A stretch of DNA of 64,000 bases from NCBI RefSeq assembly GCF_013340845.1, contig NZ_AP020335.1:1860001-1924000 (forward strand), read 5' to 3'. Positions 1-9,351 of this stretch are shown here, piece by piece (the stretch's first letter is position 1; each line of letters begins with the position of its first letter). A program made the translations under genes and the position numbers. The notes under the pieces are model-generated. The model saw nothing but the letters and a program-made list of their open reading frames with translations. It did not search any database and had not been told where the DNA came from. This DNA is from Hydrogenovibrio marinus (GTDB lineage: Bacteria; Pseudomonadota; Gammaproteobacteria; Thiomicrospirales; Thiomicrospiraceae).

Positions 1-2200
1 GAACGTCACAACCCAATTTATGCAATGTCAAAATAGCGGCTTGACCCACTTCCGATTCTTGATAGCGACTATATAAGTCACACAAAAGCCAAACGCGTTG
101 GCAATTATCTTTAGATGCATTATCAGTCGTTTGCCACCAACGGCTTAATTCCAGATTAGAAAGCGTAGGCAAGGCTCTGCGACTATCGACATTCATCAAG
201 CGCTTCACCCAACCTAAGTTTTGCACTTGGTTATAAATACGAGGGAACACACTCCCCACCCGCATCAAAAAGCCGTAATATTTCAACGCCAAACGAGACA
301 AACTCATTTTGCCGGTTTGATAAAGCACTTCCGCCTTTAATCTCGCCATATCGACATTGGCCGGACACTCAGAGTGACAGGCTTTACAACCAAGACACAT
401 TTCCAAGGCGTCCTGTAACTCAGCATTCGACAGCGCCGTTTGAGGGTTTGGCTCAGTCAAAGCAAACCGCAACAGGTTACTTCGACCACGTGTTGAGTAG
501 TTTTCTTCTCTCGTGGCTTGATAGGATGGACACATGGTGCCGGTCGATTTACGGCACGCCGCTGCACCATTACACTTTTCCACAGCATCCATGAGTGATA
601 AATCATTAGACCAGTCAAACCCCGTTGTTAAAGTCGCTTGAGGTTGACGTGCCGCTCTGAGATTTTGGGTAATCGGCATATCGCCGATAATGACACCGGG
701 GTTCAACAAATTTTGAGGGTCAAACAGTCGCTTCAAATTCACCAAGCATTGATATACCGTCTCCCCCACCTGTTCTTTAATGAAAGGTGCTCGAATGCGT
801 CCATCGCCATGTTCACCGGAAATCGCACCACGATAAGACTTCACTAACTTGGAATTACGCTTGGCGATTTCTTCAAATAGCTGCCGCCCTTTTTCCGTTG
901 CCAAATCTAATTCTGGACGAATATGGATTAACCCGACAGAAGCGTGCCCATAATAGATACAGCCAACCCCTAACTCTGCCATCATTTGCTCAACATCATG
1001 GTAATAATCTGGCAGTTTTGCTACCGGAACAGCCGCATCTTCAATGACAGCAACTGCTTTTTGCCGCGTGATTTTCCCCATCAGCAAGCCAAGACCTGCT
1101 TTGCGAATGCTCCACACTTTGTCGCTGTCCGCCGCATCAATAATAGGCGTGGCGTAAGAGCCTTTCTCAGCCAGCCATGCCTGGCAAATTCTTAAACGCG
1201 CATTCAAACTATCCAAACAATCATCAAACAACTCAACCACCAAAACCGCCGCCGGGTCATCTTGTATCCAAAAACGGTTAGGCTGCAAAGCCTTGTTGTC
1301 CTTGGTTCCTTCAAGCGTTGGGCGATCAATCAACTCAATCGCGGCAGGGTGAAACTGCAAAAATTCGGGGACAACCTGCATAGCCTCGCGCACGGAATGG
1401 TAGTGTGCACAAATCAATTGGCGATGTTTCGGCGCTTCAACCAACCCCAACCTGGCAGATTTTACAACCGCGAGCGTTCCCTCACTGCCGCAGATAAGCG
1501 GTGTTAAGTTAAACGGTTTGCCATGAGGGTTAAACGGTTGATGATGACGATACAACTCATCCAAAGCATAGCCGGTGTTGCGACGTTTGATAGATGCATC
1601 GGGAAAGTTTTCAAGAATTGTGTCGCCGTGTTCTTCAAGCATTGACATCACACCGCGGTATAAATGCCCTTCCAAAGTATCAAGGGTTTGCTTGTGCGCC
1701 AATTCTTCTGTGGTCAAATCTTCAAAAATAACTTCGGAGCCATCTGACAGAATCACTTCAACAGACTTTACATGCTCTCGTGTGGTGCCGTAATAAACCG
1801 AGTAGGAACCACAGGAGTTATTACCAATCATGCCACCAATCATGGCTCGATTGGAGGTTGATGTGTCTGGTGCAAAGCGAAGCCCGTTGGCTTTTACATA
1901 AGCATTCAAATCATCTTGAATGACACCAGGCTCAACAACGACTTCCTTTCTCTCAGGGCGGTAATCCAGAATTTGCGTAAGGTGCTTGGAGACATCAATC
2001 AACACTTCAGAGCCAATTGCCTGGCCACCAAGCGATGTCCCGCCTGCTCGCATCGTAACGGATTGTTTATTGGAAAAGGCTTCGCGGCAGGTCTTGACGA
2101 GTTCGGGAAGTGAACGAGGGGTGACCCATTTGTTTAACGGAAATTCGTAAACTGAAGCATCTGTAGCTGACTTAGAAAAAGAATTGTTTTGCGGGGGCAT
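1..2200 (-). CDS. FAD-linked oxidase / Fe-S dehydrogenase (YdiJ-like), 3' end cut by window
   Basis: Read by translating the minus strand; the frame stays open from the ATG at 2200 to the window edge (about 733 codons). The N-terminal half is an FAD-binding type 4 domain (RAGGTSLGGQA, then GGMIGNNSCGS) followed by a lactate/glycolate-oxidase-type C-terminal domain with GEHGDGRIRAPF. Beyond it are two cysteine-rich ferredoxin-like motifs, CNGAAACRKSTGTMCPSY and CLGCKACHSECP, as in proteins that fuse the GlcD-like and Fe-S subunits. The family oxidises D-2-hydroxyacids (D-lactate, D-2-hydroxyglutarate) and passes electrons to a membrane acceptor; the exact substrate is not shown by the sequence. 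The missing C-terminus should hold the CCG cysteine-rich domain. It lies 11 bp downstream of the UDP-sugar dehydrogenase on the same strand, probably co-transcribed by proximity only. Confidence 0.85.
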   Translation of the reverse strand, partial: MPPQNNSFSKSATDASVYEFPLNKWVTPRSLPELVKTCREAFSNKQSVTMRAGGTSLGGQAIGSEVLIDVSKHLTQILDYRPERKEVVVEPGVIQDDLNAYVKANGLRFAPDTSTSNRAMIGGMIGNNSCGSYSVYYGTTREHVKSVEVILSDGSEVIFEDLTTEELAHKQTLDTLEGHLYRGVMSMLEEHGDTILENFPDASIKRRNTGYALDELYRHHQPFNPHGKPFNLTPLICGSEGTLAVVKSARLGLVEAPKHRQLICAHYHSVREAMQVVPEFLQFHPAAIELIDRPTLEGTKDNKALQPNRFWIQDDPAAVLVVELFDDCLDSLNARLRICQAWLAEKGSYATPIIDAADSDKVWSIRKAGLGLLMGKITRQKAVAVIEDAAVPVAKLPDYYHDVEQMMAELGVGCIYYGHASVGLIHIRPELDLATEKGRQLFEEIAKRNSKLVKSYRGAISGEHGDGRIRAPFIKEQVGETVYQCLVNLKRLFDPQNLLNPGVIIGDMPITQNLRAARQPQATLTTGFDWSNDLSLMDAVEKCNGAAACRKSTGTMCPSYQATREENYSTRGRSNLLRFALTEPNPQTALSNAELQDALEMCLGCKACHSECPANVDMARLKAEVLYQTGKMSLSRLALKYYGFLMRVGSVFPRIYNQVQNLGWVKRLMNVDSRRALPTLSNLELSRWWQTTDNASKDNCQRVWLLCDLYSRYQESEVGQAAILTLHKLGCDV
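1445..1463 (+). repeat. Dispersed 19-bp word, copy 1 (perfect)
   Basis: CCCCAACCTGGCAGATTTT, a perfect copy inside the FAD oxidase gene. On the coding strand it encodes K-S-A-R-L-G. Confidence 0.8.
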
Positions 2201-2211
2201 ACTTAAGTGAT

Positions 2212-3378
2212 TTAGTCATTACCAAATAAATCACGAGTATACACCTTTTCCAACACATCTTGAATCTCATCAGACAGCCTATTAGCAACAATAACATCAC
2301 TAATTCGCTTAAATTCTTCTAAATCATTCAACACTTTTGAGTTAAAAAAATGGGAATCTTTTAACACAGGCTCATAGACAACGACATCAATGCCTTTGGC
2401 TTTGATTCTTTTCATCACACCTTGAATGGACGATGCCCGAAAGTTGTCTGATCCTTGTTTCATCACCAATCGATAAATGCCAACCACCTTGGGCTGTTTT
2501 TTGATAATGTCAAAAGCGACAAAATCCTTTCGAGTGGTATTGGCATCGACAATCGCCTTGATGAGGTTATTTGGTACATATTGGTAGTTGGCCAATAACT
2601 GCTTGGTATCTTTTGGCAAGCAATACCCACCATAACCAAAAGAAGGATTATTGTAATGCCCACCAATACGCGGATCTAAACTCACGCCATCTATAATCTG
2701 CCTTGAGTCCAATCCATGACTGATGGCAAAAGTGTCTAACTCGTTAAAATAGGCGACTCGCATCGCCAAATAAGTATTGGAAAATAACTTGATAGCTTCT
2801 GCCTCGGTAGAGTTGGTATACAGAACAGGAATATCTTCTTTTACCGCCCCCTTCACCAGCAAAGAGGCAAAATCTCTGGCTCTTTCTGAGTCTTCACCTA
2901 TGATGATTCTCGATGGATAAAGGTTGTCATAAAGAGCCTTTCCCTCTCTTAAAAACTCGGGAGAAAATAGGATATTGTGCGCTAGGAACTTTTGTTTGAT
3001 ACGTTCCGTATAGCCGACAGGAACTGTCGATTTAATCACCATCACCGCATTTGGATTAATCGATATGACATCAGAAATGACACTTTCGACGGAACTGGTA
3101 TTGAAGAAATTGGTTTCAGTATCGTAGTCGGTAGGCGTTGCGATAATGACATAGTCCGCACCGACATAGGCTTCTTGCTTATCCAACGTTGCTCTGAAGT
3201 TTAAATCTTTTGTTTCTAGAAAGTGTTCAATTTCTTTATCTTCAATTGGACTTTGTTTCTGATTGAGCATTAGAACCTTTTCAGGCACAACATCCAGAGC
3301 TATCACTTCATTGTCTTGCGCCAGTAACAACGCATTTGCCAGGCCCACATAGCCTGTTCCAGCCACCGCAATTTTCAT
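2212..3378 (-). CDS. ugd: UDP-glucose/UDP-sugar 6-dehydrogenase
   Basis: A 388-residue nucleotide-sugar dehydrogenase. It oxidises C6 of a UDP-hexose in two NAD-dependent steps to supply a uronic acid for surface glycans. Visible features are the Rossmann motif GTGYVG (residues 7-12), the conserved TVPVG near 118-122, [11 protein letters not shown] near 138-147, and the catalytic cysteine Cys253 in [13 protein letters not shown]. The frame opens 39 nt earlier, but the ATG at 3378 is chosen because the family starts at MKIAV and a GGGTGG ribosome site precedes it. It is the last gene of the glycan cluster. The bacterial short form (about 390 aa) fits. The substrate (UDP-Glc versus another UDP-sugar) is inferred. 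Confidence 0.9.
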   Translation of the reverse strand: MKIAVAGTGYVGLANALLLAQDNEVIALDVVPEKVLMLNQKQSPIEDKEIEHFLETKDLNFRATLDKQEAYVGADYVIIATPTDYDTETNFFNTSSVESVISDVISINPNAVMVIKSTVPVGYTERIKQKFLAHNILFSPEFLREGKALYDNLYPSRIIIGEDSERARDFASLLVKGAVKEDIPVLYTNSTEAEAIKLFSNTYLAMRVAYFNELDTFAISHGLDSRQIIDGVSLDPRIGGHYNNPSFGYGGYCLPKDTKQLLANYQYVPNNLIKAIVDANTTRKDFVAFDIIKKQPKVVGIYRLVMKQGSDNFRASSIQGVMKRIKAKGIDVVVYEPVLKDSHFFNSKVLNDLEEFKRISDVIVANRLSDEIQDVLEKVYTRDLFGND

Positions 3379-3469
3379 AATTTTCCACCCTATACTTAGA
3401 CTTAAAATGCTAAGCACTAATGATGAAAATTCGGTGTTAGTTTGATGAAGGAATTATGTCAATAACACT

Positions 3470-4549
3470 TCAGGCCAAGCTGTCAATTGCAGCCAAAACC
3501 TTTTCGGCCTTGAGAGATGTCATGCACTTCAATTCATTCGGGCAAACGTCTTTTGCCTTATAAAGGTAGCACGGACAACAGTCGAGCGTATCTTCAATAA
3601 TCGCTATGTGACGTGAATCATGGACTGGAAAGCATGAAATCGGCGGCACAACATTGAATAAGCCGATGACATGAGGTTTACTAACTGCCAAAGTCATATG
3701 TATAAAACCGGAGTCAGGCCCAACCACAAAATCCACATAACTTAGGATGGCAGCGGTTTGCGTGACGGAATGAGACTGCACATCAATATCAGGCAACCCC
3801 CACGCATCAAGTAGCTGCTTACCTTGCTCAACTTCATTTTTTCCAACCAGCATGACTGGCTTTATTCCTCGAGCGATAATTTGCGTTAAGGTTTCTTTCC
3901 AACCAGAGTCAGTCCATCGGCGTTTTGGGTCTGTCGAAAATGGATTAAAAGCAAAAATCTTTTGCCCAGCCGTGTTTGACTCAAACCAGGATTTTGCGTA
4001 TGTTTTATCTTCATCTGAAACCCAAACTTCACGATCAAACACACCTTGTGGCGTAATCCCTATCGCCCTTAGGTAGTCAAACATATTTTCAGGACGGTAC
4101 CGGGAATGAAATTCTTGATGCATCTGTACCGTTAATAATGGCCCCGTTCCATCATTGTCGTAGCCAACTCGATTCGGCACGCCAGCCAAATACACCATCA
4201 ACGCTGATCGAAGATTCCCTGTCGCCAAAAAAGCCAAATCAAACCCTTCAGCTTTAATCTTCTTCATTGTCGCCCAGCTTTCAGACTTGTTGAACAACCA
4301 AACTTCATCGACATAAGGACAGTTTTGCATAATAGGATAGGTCAGCGAGCCCACCATATTAACGATGTGAGCATTTGGAAAAGCTCGACGCAGTTCTCTA
4401 AAAAAAGGAGAACTAAACATTAGGCCGCCCAGCTGATCTATGCCATGCACAAAAATCTTAGAGACTTTCTCAACATCAAAATGTTTTTTGATGTTTAAGC
4501 GCTGATGAGGCTCAAAAAAATCCAACGATGGCTTTATTTTTTCCTGCAT
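3470..4549 (-). CDS. Glycosyltransferase family 9 (heptosyltransferase-like)
   Basis: 359 residues with the two-Rossmann layout of GT9 heptosyltransferases. FVHGIDQLGGLMFSSPF at the N-terminus corresponds to the sugar-acceptor site, and VGPDSGFIHMTLAVSKPHVIGLF in the C-terminal half to the nucleotide-sugar-binding loop. FNPFSTDPKRRW is the usual inter-domain segment. It probably adds a heptose or related residue to the LPS core. A cysteine cluster at the C-terminus (CCPCYLYKAKDVCPNELKC) is also seen in WaaF/WaaQ-like relatives. Its start is 2 bp after the stop of the methyltransferase-like gene, so the two are co-transcribed. Its position in the core assembly order cannot be read from sequence. 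Confidence 0.8.
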   Translation of the reverse strand: MQEKIKPSLDFFEPHQRLNIKKHFDVEKVSKIFVHGIDQLGGLMFSSPFFRELRRAFPNAHIVNMVGSLTYPIMQNCPYVDEVWLFNKSESWATMKKIKAEGFDLAFLATGNLRSALMVYLAGVPNRVGYDNDGTGPLLTVQMHQEFHSRYRPENMFDYLRAIGITPQGVFDREVWVSDEDKTYAKSWFESNTAGQKIFAFNPFSTDPKRRWTDSGWKETLTQIIARGIKPVMLVGKNEVEQGKQLLDAWGLPDIDVQSHSVTQTAAILSYVDFVVGPDSGFIHMTLAVSKPHVIGLFNVVPPISCFPVHDSRHIAIIEDTLDCCPCYLYKAKDVCPNELKCMTSLKAEKVLAAIDSLA

Positions 4550-4551
4550 TA

Positions 4552-5247
4552 TTAATATTCCAAAACAAACAGCACGTCATTTCTTGCATGATATGCAATA
4601 TAGCCTAAATCTTTTAGGTATGATTTTAATTGAGTTCTCTTTGCCTTTCCTATATGTTTATCTTCAAACAAAACTGCTTTAGGCTTAACTTCATCAAATG
4701 GAAACAGCATAACTGACTCATAATCAAAGCCTTCTGCATCTATCATCAATAAATCAAGGTTATTAATCAAATATTCTTTAATTAAGCTAGAATAGGTTAT
4801 TGTTTCAACATCGGTCTTTACTACATAGTCATCTATTGTTTTAGCATTCTCAAAACTTAGCTTATGCATATTAGATTTGATTTCTTTTGAAACATGCCCT
4901 CTTGAAAAAGAAGCCACGCCCGATAAATCTGAATATTGCCGCACCAAAAAGTCGTCTACGGAATATAAACTTGTAATACCGTTTGTGCCAGACAATGCCT
5001 TATTAACAAAATTTAAGCCTTCAACCGACTGATAGTTCTCTTTCAGATTTTTAAAAACCTCAATCTGGGGTTCCAACAGCACCCCTTTAACTTTATTTAA
5101 TAAAACATACTTTCTAATCGGGTCACACAATTGCCCATCATTAGCTCCAATTTGGAGCATCACACAATCTTTCGCATACAAAAAAAGTAAATCTAAGTAA
5201 CTTTCTACTTCCACATGTGATTTTTTAAAAAAGTTTTTTAAACTCAA
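4552..5247 (-). CDS. FkbM-like methyltransferase
   Basis: 231 residues. VMLQIGANDGQL resembles the SAM-binding motif I, and DLLMIDAEGFDYESVM is the characteristic motif of FkbM-type methyltransferases; KAVLFEDKH follows. The family O-methylates sugars or glycans, which fits its place between glycosyltransferases. Translation appears to begin at a TTG (5247) preceded by GAGGAAAAGAG; no better ATG lies in frame before the SAM motif. The segment is noticeably more AT-rich than waaC or hldD, common in strain-variable glycan genes. The methyl acceptor is unknown. Confidence 0.7.
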   Translation of the reverse strand: MSLKNFFKKSHVEVESYLDLLFLYAKDCVMLQIGANDGQLCDPIRKYVLLNKVKGVLLEPQIEVFKNLKENYQSVEGLNFVNKALSGTNGITSLYSVDDFLVRQYSDLSGVASFSRGHVSKEIKSNMHKLSFENAKTIDDYVVKTDVETITYSSLIKEYLINNLDLLMIDAEGFDYESVMLFPFDEVKPKAVLFEDKHIGKAKRTQLKSYLKDLGYIAYHARNDVLFVLEY

Positions 5248-5284
5248 ACTCTTTTCCTCAGGTCACTACAAAATGAACTTCGTT

Positions 5285-6013
5285 CTATTTCCAAAATTCT
5301 TTTACCCATGGTGCACATCGATACTTGTCATAAGGGCCGTCCATAACATCTTCTGGATCAGGTTTACCATGAAACAAAACAATTGCCGTATTCTCTGGGT
5401 AATCAACCTCCCCCCTTGGCAATAGGAAAGGCATTTTCTTTCTGAAAAAACGCCCCACCTTTCCAAAGGAAAAAGGTGTCTTGCAATCTAAATCAATTTT
5501 AAAAGACTTAATAAGTTGTTTCGGATAAATGGTCGCATTTTGATAAATATACTGTATCCAATCTTGATCGCCATGCATCTGATTTACTACGAGGTCTTTT
5601 TGCACATCAAAGGCATCCCAAATAAAACTGAACTTTTCAGGATAAAAACACATTACAGAGCTGTTGTACTGGTGCTCGGTATCATCCGCTGAAATACAAA
5701 AGTCATCACTATAAGTCACAACATCATTCAATGAGTTTAAAATAACGACGTCTAAATCCAAGAAAAGCACTTTATCACCAGCAGAAGCGTCTAAAAATCC
5801 ACGTTTAAAAATCAAAAGCTTGTACCACCAACCTTTTAAACCCAAATCTGGCAGCGGCTGAATTTGTATTTCAGGGTTAAGACCTTCTGAATTCTCCGTG
5901 ATACAAGTAAATGTAAATGGCAAACTCATATGAGTTTTGACCATTCGATAAAGTCGATTGACGTATTCCGGCCCGTACTTTGTACCCCATTTCAAACAAA
6001 CAACTTTAATCAT
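5285..6013 (-). CDS. Glycosyltransferase (GT-A type)
   Basis: 242 residues. VLFLDLDVVIL carries a DxD motif (metal and nucleotide-sugar binding) after a KGWWYKLLIF segment. NQMHGDQDWIQYI and VLFHGKPDPED are the distal motifs typical of capsule/LPS glycosyltransferases of this class. It is probably cytoplasmic or peripheral, with no membrane segment. It overlaps the ligase gene upstream by 8 bp, so translation is likely coupled. Donor and acceptor sugars are unknown. Confidence 0.7.
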   Translation of the reverse strand: MIKVVCLKWGTKYGPEYVNRLYRMVKTHMSLPFTFTCITENSEGLNPEIQIQPLPDLGLKGWWYKLLIFKRGFLDASAGDKVLFLDLDVVILNSLNDVVTYSDDFCISADDTEHQYNSSVMCFYPEKFSFIWDAFDVQKDLVVNQMHGDQDWIQYIYQNATIYPKQLIKSFKIDLDCKTPFSFGKVGRFFRKKMPFLLPRGEVDYPENTAIVLFHGKPDPEDVMDGPYDKYRCAPWVKEFWK

Positions 6014-7262
6014 GTTTTTTACCTAACTCATCTCGATAAAAAAGAATTACCGAACCAATCGTTAACATATATAAGATAGTGGTGTAAGTATAGGTAAAAA
6101 TTGCGCCAAAAAATAAAATAAACCAGAATCCAACCATAAAGCCTATTCCAAAAATGGCTTCTTCCTTCCTTCCATATTTAAAGAGTTGGTACAGTACTTT
6201 GATGGGATACCCTATAAACAAAATTAAAGAAATAATGCCTGCGATACCAGATAAAACAAAATCCATTAAAAACTGGTTGTGCAAGTGGGTAAAGCTAGAA
6301 ATTGAGTTCTTGACCTCTTCAGAATAGTTTGTAAGTCGCACGTAGTGCTTTAGCTCTGTTTTATATAAATTTGGCCCAACACCTAAAACGTAGTGATTCT
6401 CTACCATCTGCATTCCAACTTTTAACATTGCTAAACGCATGCCCATGGAGGAATAATAATTACTATGCTCTGCTAGTTTATAGTCATGAAACGTCTCATC
6501 CAATTTACTCTTTGATAAATACATTGAACTACCAATCACAGCTAAGGCAATAATAACAACACCCAATTTCTTGACACAACTTAAGCTTTTCGTACTAAAC
6601 AGAAAATAAACCACTGTAAAAAAAAGTGGAACCGTAATCATCGCCAAGGCAGTTCTGGAGGCAACCAAAGCTGACAACAAAAAAGCCACAAAATATAGCA
6701 CTAAATAAACCGCTCTGCGCTCTTTCAAAAAAAGAAGTCCCAGCAAAAAGGCTGTCAAAGGCAAAAAGAACCCAGTTTTTCCCAAGTCAGCCAGTACTCC
6801 TCCATATCGGTATCCCACGTACCAGCCTTTAGAGATATAGAGCTCTAGCCCTAACAAAAGAATTGCAAAAATCAGCGACATGAATGCCACTGACTTAATA
6901 ACCGTAGTACCTAATTTCAATTTAATAGAAATCCAAAACCAAACCAACAGCAATAAAATAAACCCGGATGAAGACAATCGCCAGATACCATCACAAGTAT
7001 ATGGAGGGCGTAGCAAAAAACTTAAAACAAATACAAGTGTATAAATCATAGCCACCCATATCCAACCTTTTTCAAAGGCATTGAGAGATATGTTTTTTTT
7101 ACTCCATGCTACGATTGACAACAAAATGAGAGATAAAAGAAAAAGAGTTCCCCCTATCTGGGAAGCACTCTCAAAATACAACGGTGCAATTGCTGCTGCT
7201 GTCATGACAACAAATAATCGCTTTTGCCAAACTTCACTCATGTTTTGTAGTTTCGCCAACAT
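6006..7262 (-). CDS. O-antigen ligase / Wzy-like membrane protein
   Basis: 418 residues with roughly ten to twelve hydrophobic segments and a large periplasmic loop between them containing GMRLAMLKVGMQMVENHYVLGVGPN. That loop motif and the trailing FTHLHNQFLMDF with a conserved His are characteristic of the WaaL/Wzy ligase-polymerase superfamily. It probably joins a polymer or oligosaccharide to the lipid A core at the outer face of the inner membrane. The start codon directly follows the stop of the preceding gene (TAA then ATG). Ligase and polymerase cannot be told apart from sequence alone; only one such gene is in the cluster, which favours a ligase. Confidence 0.75.
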   Translation of the reverse strand: MLAKLQNMSEVWQKRLFVVMTAAAIAPLYFESASQIGGTLFLLSLILLSIVAWSKKNISLNAFEKGWIWVAMIYTLVFVLSFLLRPPYTCDGIWRLSSSGFILLLLVWFWISIKLKLGTTVIKSVAFMSLIFAILLLGLELYISKGWYVGYRYGGVLADLGKTGFFLPLTAFLLGLLFLKERRAVYLVLYFVAFLLSALVASRTALAMITVPLFFTVVYFLFSTKSLSCVKKLGVVIIALAVIGSSMYLSKSKLDETFHDYKLAEHSNYYSSMGMRLAMLKVGMQMVENHYVLGVGPNLYKTELKHYVRLTNYSEEVKNSISSFTHLHNQFLMDFVLSGIAGIISLILFIGYPIKVLYQLFKYGRKEEAIFGIGFMVGFWFILFFGAIFTYTYTTILYMLTIGSVILFYRDELGKKHD

Positions 7263-8315
7263 TTATAAACTTCTCTTTTCTATCACTTTAATTTCAAATT
7301 TTCTAAGTAACTCTAATAACTGGAGTTGGTAAGGATCATCAAGGTTAATATTTGCTATCACCGACAAATCAGGTCGTAACATTTTGGAGGTGAGCATCAC
7401 TGTCGTGAAGTCTCCAATAATTTCGGCGTTTGATTTTAAAACCGGCAGCAGAAACTCGAATGCAAGGTTACTCGGGAGCAGCATCGTTCCAAGTTCTTTC
7501 AGGTTAAAGGCATCTTTCTCTGTAAATCTAGGGTGATACTTAACAGACACCTTGAAACCACTACCAACCTTATCTCTAATGGACGACTTCAGCCTTTCCA
7601 CATAGCCTGGCATTTTTTGCACATCGTTTGGATGGGGAAGAATGAAAAACACATCCACTTCTCCAGCGGTTTTTGCATTACAATCAAACGCATCCAGCAA
7701 GCTTTGAGCCCAATGTTGCAATGGTTTACAGGAAAGCAGAGAAAAATCAATCGGGCAAACCTCCCGGTTTTTTAAAGATTCCAATGCAAAATCCGCATTC
7801 ATCAAAATGGATCTAGAAATATAGGGAGAGGTACCCGGCGTTCTGGGTTCTTGCCACCAAGAGCCATAGACTATTTTTTTTACCAAACTATTTAAAAAAT
7901 GCTCATAAACAGGTCTTTTCCACGTCAAATAACTGTAAAGCCCATCATCCAAATATGTCCCTACAACATCATTAGTTGCTTTTCGCAGGCGGTGCATCAC
8001 ATATTGAAACTCTATGCGGCGATCACTACCCGTAACCACCTCATCAAATCCATAGCCTTCCAACAAACGATCCAATGCCTGAAAATTTTGATGCCGTTCT
8101 TCTAGTTTTGCCCTACCCTTTGACACATCATACAAAACGGACACTTCTTTAAAGGGAGACTCCTGCAATGCCAACAACGTTTCGGCGTAAGGTGTAATTG
8201 TCTTTTGATCAATATAGACCAAAACATTTTCACCCCCTCTCGACTGCGCATCCAAAAAACTAAGCAGTAAATTAAAAGGGGTAGAAGGCAAATATAAACG
8301 CTTAACTTCACTCAT
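7263..8315 (-). CDS. Polysialyltransferase-like glycosyltransferase
   Basis: 350 residues from the ATG at 8315, chosen over a frame extension inside waaC. It resembles the alpha-2,8-polysialyltransferase/GT52-like group. The N-terminal part has LYLPSTPFNLLLSF followed by a TYLDDGLYSYL segment, and the C-terminal half has FFILPHPND and VSVKYHPRF, the His-Pro motifs used by bacterial sialyltransferases. It likely adds an acidic or keto-sugar residue to the glycan. No sialic acid synthesis genes (neuABC) are visible here, so the donor may be something else or be made elsewhere. It overlaps waaC by 8 bp. Confidence 0.6.
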   Translation of the reverse strand: MSEVKRLYLPSTPFNLLLSFLDAQSRGGENVLVYIDQKTITPYAETLLALQESPFKEVSVLYDVSKGRAKLEERHQNFQALDRLLEGYGFDEVVTGSDRRIEFQYVMHRLRKATNDVVGTYLDDGLYSYLTWKRPVYEHFLNSLVKKIVYGSWWQEPRTPGTSPYISRSILMNADFALESLKNREVCPIDFSLLSCKPLQHWAQSLLDAFDCNAKTAGEVDVFFILPHPNDVQKMPGYVERLKSSIRDKVGSGFKVSVKYHPRFTEKDAFNLKELGTMLLPSNLAFEFLLPVLKSNAEIIGDFTTVMLTSKMLRPDLSVIANINLDDPYQLQLLELLRKFEIKVIEKRSL

Positions 8316-9336
8316 GGGACACCATTCCATCAAGCGCTTGAAAAACAGTGTCCACATCCAATCCTTTTAGAGATGCTTCCTGTTGTTGAGCATCTCTAAA
8401 TGACTTCACATAATTTTCTGCTTCTGGCGAAACCAGATGGCATACCGACTCACCCAAAGCGCCCACCAATTTAGGATCGGTTACTCGGTACAAAACGACC
8501 ATCGGCACATCCAACGCAGTGGCGACATGAGACAAACCAGTATCAACAGAAGCCACAGCCTTTGAAAACTTCAATATTCTTGCAATATCGTTCAAACTGA
8601 GAAGCTGTTCGGGTACCCACGTACAGCCTTCGCATCCCTGTTGCAAACGATATGAGCGTTCTTGCTCTTCCTTCGAGCCCCAAGGCAAAATAACCTTATA
8701 CCCAACCTGGCAGATTTTGTGCAGCAGCTCACGCCAATACTCTTCTGGCCAGCATTTTGTATCCCAAGTCGTTCCGTGTAGAAAAACCATGTAAGGCTCT
8801 GACTGCCAGGGTAGCTCAGGCCTTTTCCAGTCAGATGTATTCAGACCATAGGCGATTGATGAATTTGGAGAAATTGAATAATTAAGTGCTTTGGAGAATA
8901 GCTCTCTAAGCCGAGTGATGGCATGCTGTGCTTTTCCGACATGAATCTTGTGGTTGTAAAATAAGCTCACCAAGGGCTCTCTTACGCTGGAGAAATCCAT
9001 GCCATAAATTGGCGCCTCAACTTTTTTGGCAACCCACAAGCTCTTATACAAGCCTTGTGCATCTAACACCAAATCATATTGAGTGCGATTGATTTCTTCA
9101 AAGAAAGTTTTTATTTCGGATCGGGTTTTGGAACTAAAAGGGGTTTTACGCCAGCGTCTTAATTCAATCGGGTAAACCTTATCCACCACAGGATGCCAGC
9201 TTGGAATTTCAGCAAATGCCTTTTCAACCACCCAATCAACGGTGAGGTCTGGGATATTGGCTTGCGCGTCGGAAAGTGCAGGGAATGCATGAAACACATC
9301 CCCCATAGAAGACATTTTGATTAACAGAATGCGCAT
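8308..9336 (-). CDS. waaC: Lipopolysaccharide heptosyltransferase I
   Basis: 342 residues, the normal size of WaaC, which transfers the first heptose onto Kdo of the inner core. It begins MRILLIKMSSMGDVFHAFPALSD, matching the WaaC N-terminus with the acceptor-site glycine/aspartate. The C-terminal half has GTTWDTKCWPEEYW and SVDTGLSHVATALDVPMVVLY, the ADP-heptose-binding region. It follows hldD by 15 bp, the pairing expected for a heptose-using enzyme and the epimerase making its donor. A copy of the dispersed 19-bp word lies inside it (8701-8718), where it encodes K-I-C-Q-V-G. Confidence 0.92.
   Translation of the reverse strand: MRILLIKMSSMGDVFHAFPALSDAQANIPDLTVDWVVEKAFAEIPSWHPVVDKVYPIELRRWRKTPFSSKTRSEIKTFFEEINRTQYDLVLDAQGLYKSLWVAKKVEAPIYGMDFSSVREPLVSLFYNHKIHVGKAQHAITRLRELFSKALNYSISPNSSIAYGLNTSDWKRPELPWQSEPYMVFLHGTTWDTKCWPEEYWRELLHKICQVGYKVILPWGSKEEQERSYRLQQGCEGCTWVPEQLLSLNDIARILKFSKAVASVDTGLSHVATALDVPMVVLYRVTDPKLVGALGESVCHLVSPEAENYVKSFRDAQQQEASLKGLDVDTVFQALDGMVSHE
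8701..8718 (+). repeat. Dispersed 19-bp word, copy 2
   Basis: CCCAACCTGGCAGATTTT; 18 of 19 positions match, with A instead of C just before. It lies in waaC and is read in a different codon frame from copies 1 and 5. Confidence 0.78.
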
Positions 9337-9351
9337 GAACTCTCTAAAACT

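Noticed and set aside
638-2113. Six plus-strand open frames of 65-86 codons
   Set aside because: They are all antisense to one long minus-strand FAD/Fe-S protein with clear motifs; no ribosome sites or known domains.
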